10,797 nt of DNA from JAKEHZ01 sp035280505 (GTDB lineage Bacteria > Acidobacteriota > Blastocatellia > RBC074). The position numbers were made by a program, and so were the translations under genes. The DNA lies in contig DATEFT010000121.1 of assembly GCA_035280505.1 (NCBI GenBank), forward strand, positions 1-10,797. Reading direction: 5' to 3'. Shown here piece after piece: positions 6,919-10,797 of this stretch (position 1 is the first letter of the stretch; every line of letters begins with the position of its first letter). The notes beneath the pieces were generated by a model. The model was not told the DNA's origin and made no database searches. It saw nothing but the letters and a program-made list of their open reading frames with translations.

Positions 6919-6947
6919 TGGACACGCTTATTTGTCTAATGCATAAT
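6919..6947 (+). promoter_or_regulatory. candidate sigma-70 promoter of the LysR gene
   Basis: TGGACA (6919-6924, 5 of 6 to the -35 consensus) and CATAAT (6942-6947, 5 of 6 to the -10 consensus) are 17 bases apart. Transcription would begin near 6954, giving a leader of only a few bases before the ATG at 6961. The region is AT-rich, so a chance match is possible. Confidence 0.5.
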
Positions 6948-6964
6948 GCAAATATCAATTATGC
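6941..6964. promoter_or_regulatory. inverted repeat, candidate LysR-type operator
   Basis: GCATAAT (6941-6947) and ATTATGC (6958-6964) form a perfect 7-bp dyad with a 10-base spacer. LysR-family proteins bind AT-rich dyads of this size, usually T-N11-A, in the gap between their own gene and a divergent target. Here the left half overlaps the candidate -10 box, which would suit autorepression. Assignment to this regulator is inference. Confidence 0.45.
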
Positions 6965-7869
6965 GCGTAACGCAACTAAGACAAGTAGACCTGAATTTGC
7001 TGGTGGCCTTCATCGTGGTCGCCGAAGAGCGCAGCATTTCGGCCGCCGCCGCCCGGCTCTACCTGAGCCAGCCGGCCATGAGCCGCACGCTGCAGAGGCT
7101 GCGGGCGATGTTCAACGACGATCTCTTCATCCGCGGCGGATCCGGTTATGAGTTGACGCCCCAGGGCCAGCGGATTCTCCATGAGCTCGAACTGACGTTG
7201 CCCAAACTCGATCGGCTCCTGAACGGAGAGAGCTTCGATCCGACCGGCGAAGAGGCGACGTTCCGCATCGCCGGTTCCGACAATACGTTCTCGGCGTTCT
7301 GTCCGGTCCTGTGCAGCCGATTTCTTCCGGCCTCCAGCAAGATCTCCTTCGAATTCACCGACTGGCATGAGGGCAGCTTTGAGGCTTTAGAGCGAGGACG
7401 GCTGGATCTGGCGCTCCGCGCCGACGACGGGCTTACGCCGTCGCATTTTCTGACCGAGGCTCTATACGAGGAGTCGTTCGCCTGTGTGGCGGCGAAAGAG
7501 AACCCGCTGCCCAAACGGTTGACGTTGAAACGCTACCTCGAAGCTTCGCACCTCGTGGTCTCGACCCTGGACAGCGAGCATACCATCATCGAGAAGAGCC
7601 TGGCCTTGATCGGAGCCAAGCGGCGGTCCGGGATTCGGATGCCCTGCTTCGCGATCGCGCTGCGCTGCCTGGCCGGAACCGACCTGATCGTGACGGTCCC
7701 CAACCGCCTGGCCGAGGTCCTGGTCCGGGACTCTTCCTTGAAGATTCTGAAACCGCCTTCCGAACTCCGAGCCTTCAAGTACCTCATGCTCTGGCACCCC
7801 CGGATCAACACGGATGCGGCCCACATCTGGCTCAGGCAGACCTTCACCCAGGCGGGGAAAGAAGTCTAG
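6961..7869 (+). CDS. LysR-family transcriptional regulator (NodD/LinR-like type)
   Basis: This is a DNA-binding regulator with an N-terminal winged helix-turn-helix (about residues 10-68) and a periplasmic-binding-protein-like effector domain (about 95-290). Family hallmarks are VDLNLLVAF at 9-17, the HTH segment SISAAAARLYLSQPAMSRTL at 25-44, and FIRGGSGYELTPQGQ after it. DLNLL at the extreme N-terminus is typical of NodD/LinR-type members. The ATG at 6961 is preferred (302 residues). An in-frame ATG at 6946 would add only MQISI, and it lies upstream of the predicted transcription start. Neither has a clear ribosome binding site. The gene is divergent from the hydrolase, a usual arrangement for a regulator and its target, so the hydrolase is the best candidate target. 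Its stop codon lies inside an inverted repeat shared with the facing alaX gene. Confidence 0.92.
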   Translation: MRVTQLRQVDLNLLVAFIVVAEERSISAAAARLYLSQPAMSRTLQRLRAMFNDDLFIRGGSGYELTPQGQRILHELELTLPKLDRLLNGESFDPTGEEATFRIAGSDNTFSAFCPVLCSRFLPASSKISFEFTDWHEGSFEALERGRLDLALRADDGLTPSHFLTEALYEESFACVAAKENPLPKRLTLKRYLEASHLVVSTLDSEHTIIEKSLALIGAKRRSGIRMPCFAIALRCLAGTDLIVTVPNRLAEVLVRDSSLKILKPPSELRAFKYLMLWHPRINTDAAHIWLRQTFTQAGKEV

Positions 7870-7982
7870 AAAAGTCAAAACCTGTTCGCGCTGGAGTCCA
7901 CGAAGTGAGCGAAAGCATAAAGCCTGAGGTAAGACGAGGCATTCAGTTCTACCGGACTTCTCTAGACTTTTCTAGATTTCTT
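7859..7982. repeat. 124-bp segment with 18-nt terminal inverted repeats between convergent genes
   Basis: The left end, 7859-7876, and the right end, 7965-7982, are inverted copies matching at 17 of 18 positions, each containing TCTAGAAAAGTC. The lysR TAG (7867-7869) lies in the left end, and the alaX codons for residues 399-404 or so lie in the right end. A further TCTAGA at 7961-7966 gives an imperfect 10-nt tandem beside the right end. The 88-base interior includes a copy of another intergenic repeat (7901-7933). The layout resembles a small non-autonomous element (MITE-like). No target-site duplication was seen, and the loop is too long for a normal terminator. Confidence 0.55.
7901..7933 (+). 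repeat. second intergenic repeat family, copy A (short form)
   Basis: This 33-nt stretch aligns with 10737-10770: 28 of 33 aligned bases are identical, with one gap, including an exact 13-nt AGCATAAAGCCTG. A short stem around a GAA triloop (7899-7901 with 7905-7907) matches a longer GAA hairpin in the other copy. This copy lacks the pairing arm that follows in copy B, so it seems truncated or decayed. Confidence 0.65.
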
Positions 7983-9175
7983 AAAACAAATTCCATCACC
8001 TCGTTCAATCGATCTATTTGTGGTCCGCCGCCCTGGGCGAAATCGGGTTTACCGCCGCCGCGGCCCCCCAGTCTTTCGCAGGCCACCTTCATCCAGGCGC
8101 CCATATCCGCGGGAACGCCGGTCGAACTGGCGAAGACCAGCCGGGCCATGCCGTTTTCACGAGCCGCGAGCAGCGCGATCACGCCGTCGCTCTCGACCAG
8201 GCGATGAGCGATCAGCTTGAGTCCATCGAGTTCCCGATCATCGAAGATGCGTGAGACGATTCGCAGCCCGTTGACGGCGGCGGCTCCCTCGATCAACTCC
8301 TGCGCCTCGACCCGGGCGGCCACCTCGGCCAGTTCCCTGACCCGCCGGGAGAGCCGTTTGTTCTCGTCGAGCATCCTGGCCACCGAGAGTTCGGCATCGT
8401 CCCTTCCGACGCTGAACTTCTGCGCGATCGCGTCGGCCGTCCGATTCGCCGCCCGATAGTCCCGCAAGGCCCGCACGCCGCAGACGAAGCTCAGGCGGGT
8501 CATCTTCTTGGCGCGCTCCCATCCGCGCGTGGCGATGATTCCGACCTCTCCCGTGCGCCCGAAGTGAGTGCCGCCGCAGGGCGACCAATCGTAATCGGCG
8601 ATCTCGATGACGCGGACGCAATCGGTGATGAAGCTCTCCTTACGCAACGGCAACCTGGCCGCGGCCTCCGGCGTCAGCAGGTGAAAACGAATCTCGCGAT
8701 TTTCGAAGACGATCTCGTTGGCCATCTCCTCCGCGCGAATCACGGCCGCTTCGAGCTCTTCCGGGCGAACCTCGAGGTCGAGGTCGATCTCGGTCGTTTG
8801 ATCGGTGATCCGAAAGCCCCGCGTCTCCGCGCCGAAGAGCTGAAAAAACGCCTGCGAGAGAAGATGCTGGCCGGTGTGCTGCTGCATCAGCTCGCGCCGG
8901 CGGGGCCAATCGATCTCGCCCTCAATCTCCGCGCCCGCTGCCAGCGCCGCCGCCCCGGCCAATCGATGCCGAATCCGCTGGTCGTCATCGATCTCGACCT
9001 CGATCACCGGAACCGAATTGATTCGCCCGTGATCGCCGGGCTGACCGCCGCCGGTCGGGTAGAAGGCCGATTGATCGAGCACCACGATTCGATCTCCGTC
9101 CTGCAACCAGGTCTCCTCGACCCGCGCCGAGAACTGCTTCAAATAAGAATCATTCCAATAGAGCTTGGTCGTCAT
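7949..9175 (-). CDS. alaX: alanyl-tRNA editing protein, AlaX-L type
   Basis: This is a free-standing editing enzyme that removes serine or glycine wrongly attached to tRNA-Ala in the cytoplasm. It has 408 residues, the size of the long form. The N-terminal beta-barrel includes AFYPTGGGQPGD at 37-48. The editing site has the zinc ligands H100 and H104 (HTGQH), C200 and H204 (CGGTH). A coiled-coil-prone segment (about 262-298) leads to a C-terminal DHHA1-like domain with the glycine-rich GGRGGGKPDFAQGGG at 370-384. There is no aminoacylation domain, so it is not AlaRS. The ATG is preceded by a GAGAGA site (9179-9184 on the complement). Residues after about 398 (RNLEKSREVR) come from the inverted-repeat segment shared with the lysR end, and are probably not part of the ancestral protein. 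Confidence 0.94.
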   Translation of the reverse strand: MTTKLYWNDSYLKQFSARVEETWLQDGDRIVVLDQSAFYPTGGGQPGDHGRINSVPVIEVEIDDDQRIRHRLAGAAALAAGAEIEGEIDWPRRRELMQQHTGQHLLSQAFFQLFGAETRGFRITDQTTEIDLDLEVRPEELEAAVIRAEEMANEIVFENREIRFHLLTPEAAARLPLRKESFITDCVRVIEIADYDWSPCGGTHFGRTGEVGIIATRGWERAKKMTRLSFVCGVRALRDYRAANRTADAIAQKFSVGRDDAELSVARMLDENKRLSRRVRELAEVAARVEAQELIEGAAAVNGLRIVSRIFDDRELDGLKLIAHRLVESDGVIALLAARENGMARLVFASSTGVPADMGAWMKVACERLGGRGGGKPDFAQGGGPQIDRLNEVMEFVLRNLEKSREVR

Positions 9176-9205
9176 AAGTCTCTCAATTTTAAGTCTGAAA
9201 CCCCA

Positions 9206-9217
9206 AATCTCAAATCT
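9206..9217 (-). repeat. short repeat AGATTTGAGATT, copy 2
   Basis: On the complement this is an exact 12-nt match to 1359-1370. It lies in the 83-bp gap between the divergent alaX and NtrC-type genes, next to a tandem CAAATCT pair. The rest of this gap shows no clear promoter. Confidence 0.35.
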
Positions 9218-9258
9218 CCTGAGTAGGCAAGGATCGAACTCTATGTTAATTTTACGCC

Positions 9259-10665
<1,407 letters not shown>

Positions 10666-10731
10666 ATTCGCGCCGACTCTCAGTACTTTGCTAACTAAGT
10701 TGTTTGACGCTACGGTCGTTGCTGTCTTCCA

Positions 10732-10791
10732 GCGCGCGAAGCGCGCGGGAGCATAAAGCCTGGGGTAAAGCGCGCAGCGCGGAACCCCAGG
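10732..10791 (+). repeat. second intergenic repeat family, copy B (nested hairpins)
   Basis: Two hairpins are joined by a short linker. The first is a 6-bp GC stem (10732-10737 with 10741-10746) closed by a GAA triloop. The second has 8-bp arms CCTGGGGT (10759-10766) and ACCCCAGG (10784-10791), with an inner GCGC stem (10770-10773 with 10777-10780). Residues 10737-10770 match copy A at 7901-7933. No T-tract follows before the window ends, so a role as terminator of the NtrC-type gene is not supported. The element may continue past the window edge. Confidence 0.7.
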
Positions 10792-10797
10792 TTGACG

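Noticed and set aside
7949..9175. Full alanyl-tRNA synthetase
   Set aside because: At 408 residues it has only the editing and DHHA1-like parts and no class II aminoacylation motifs, which fits AlaX.
8564..9226. 220-codon plus-strand open frame opposite alaX
   Set aside because: It is antisense to a gene with all four zinc ligands, and no domain is visible.
10750..10766. Similarity of GCATAAAGCCTGGGGT to the lac-region sequence of common cloning vectors
   Set aside because: The match is short and does not continue on either side, and a diverged copy lies at 7914-7930 in native sequence, so vector contamination is unlikely.

Overview
The window is an ordinary bacterial chromosome segment of high GC content, densely coded on both strands. 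I think it comes from an acidobacterium (Acidobacteriota). This rests on recall, not a search: the style of the secreted M48 peptidase, the NtrC-type regulator with a normal sigma-54 AAA+ domain, and the GC-rich intergenic palindromes. No rRNA, tRNA, CRISPR array, transposase or phage gene was seen.

Layout. (1) 1-1253: the possible tail of an upstream gene, then a secreted M48 zinc metallopeptidase closed by a strong intrinsic terminator. (2) 1373-5806: a four-gene operon in the order S-L-M-G for a molybdenum hydroxylase of the aerobic CO dehydrogenase/xanthine dehydrogenase family: a 2Fe-2S subunit, a Mo-cofactor subunit with the form II signature AYRGAGR, an FAD subunit, and a CoxG-like SRPBCC protein. 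Electrons would pass from the Mo centre through two 2Fe-2S clusters to FAD. CoxG probably helps attach the enzyme to the membrane. The substrate cannot be read from the sequence. (3) 5865-7869: a Tat-exported alpha/beta hydrolase of the non-heme chloroperoxidase/esterase type, divergent from a LysR-family regulator that may control it. (4) 7949-9175: a long-form alanyl-tRNA editing protein (AlaX), convergent with the lysR gene. (5) 9259-10665: an NtrC-family sigma-54-dependent response regulator.

The most unusual content is intergenic. Two 65-nt palindromes (1373-1437 and 5202-5266) share 28-nt arms made of 9-nt units, have unrelated loops, and show one paired compensatory change. One precedes the cox operon and the other lies inside it, between coxM and coxG. 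A second repeat family occurs at 7901-7933 and again, in a longer form, at the right edge of the window. The first of these copies sits within a roughly 124-bp segment bounded by 18-nt inverted repeats, and these repeats provide the end of the lysR gene and the C-terminal codons of the alaX gene. Three good hairpin, promoter or operator candidates are also described.

I see no clear new defence or biosynthetic system. The repeats and the enzyme of unknown substrate are the items most worth following up.
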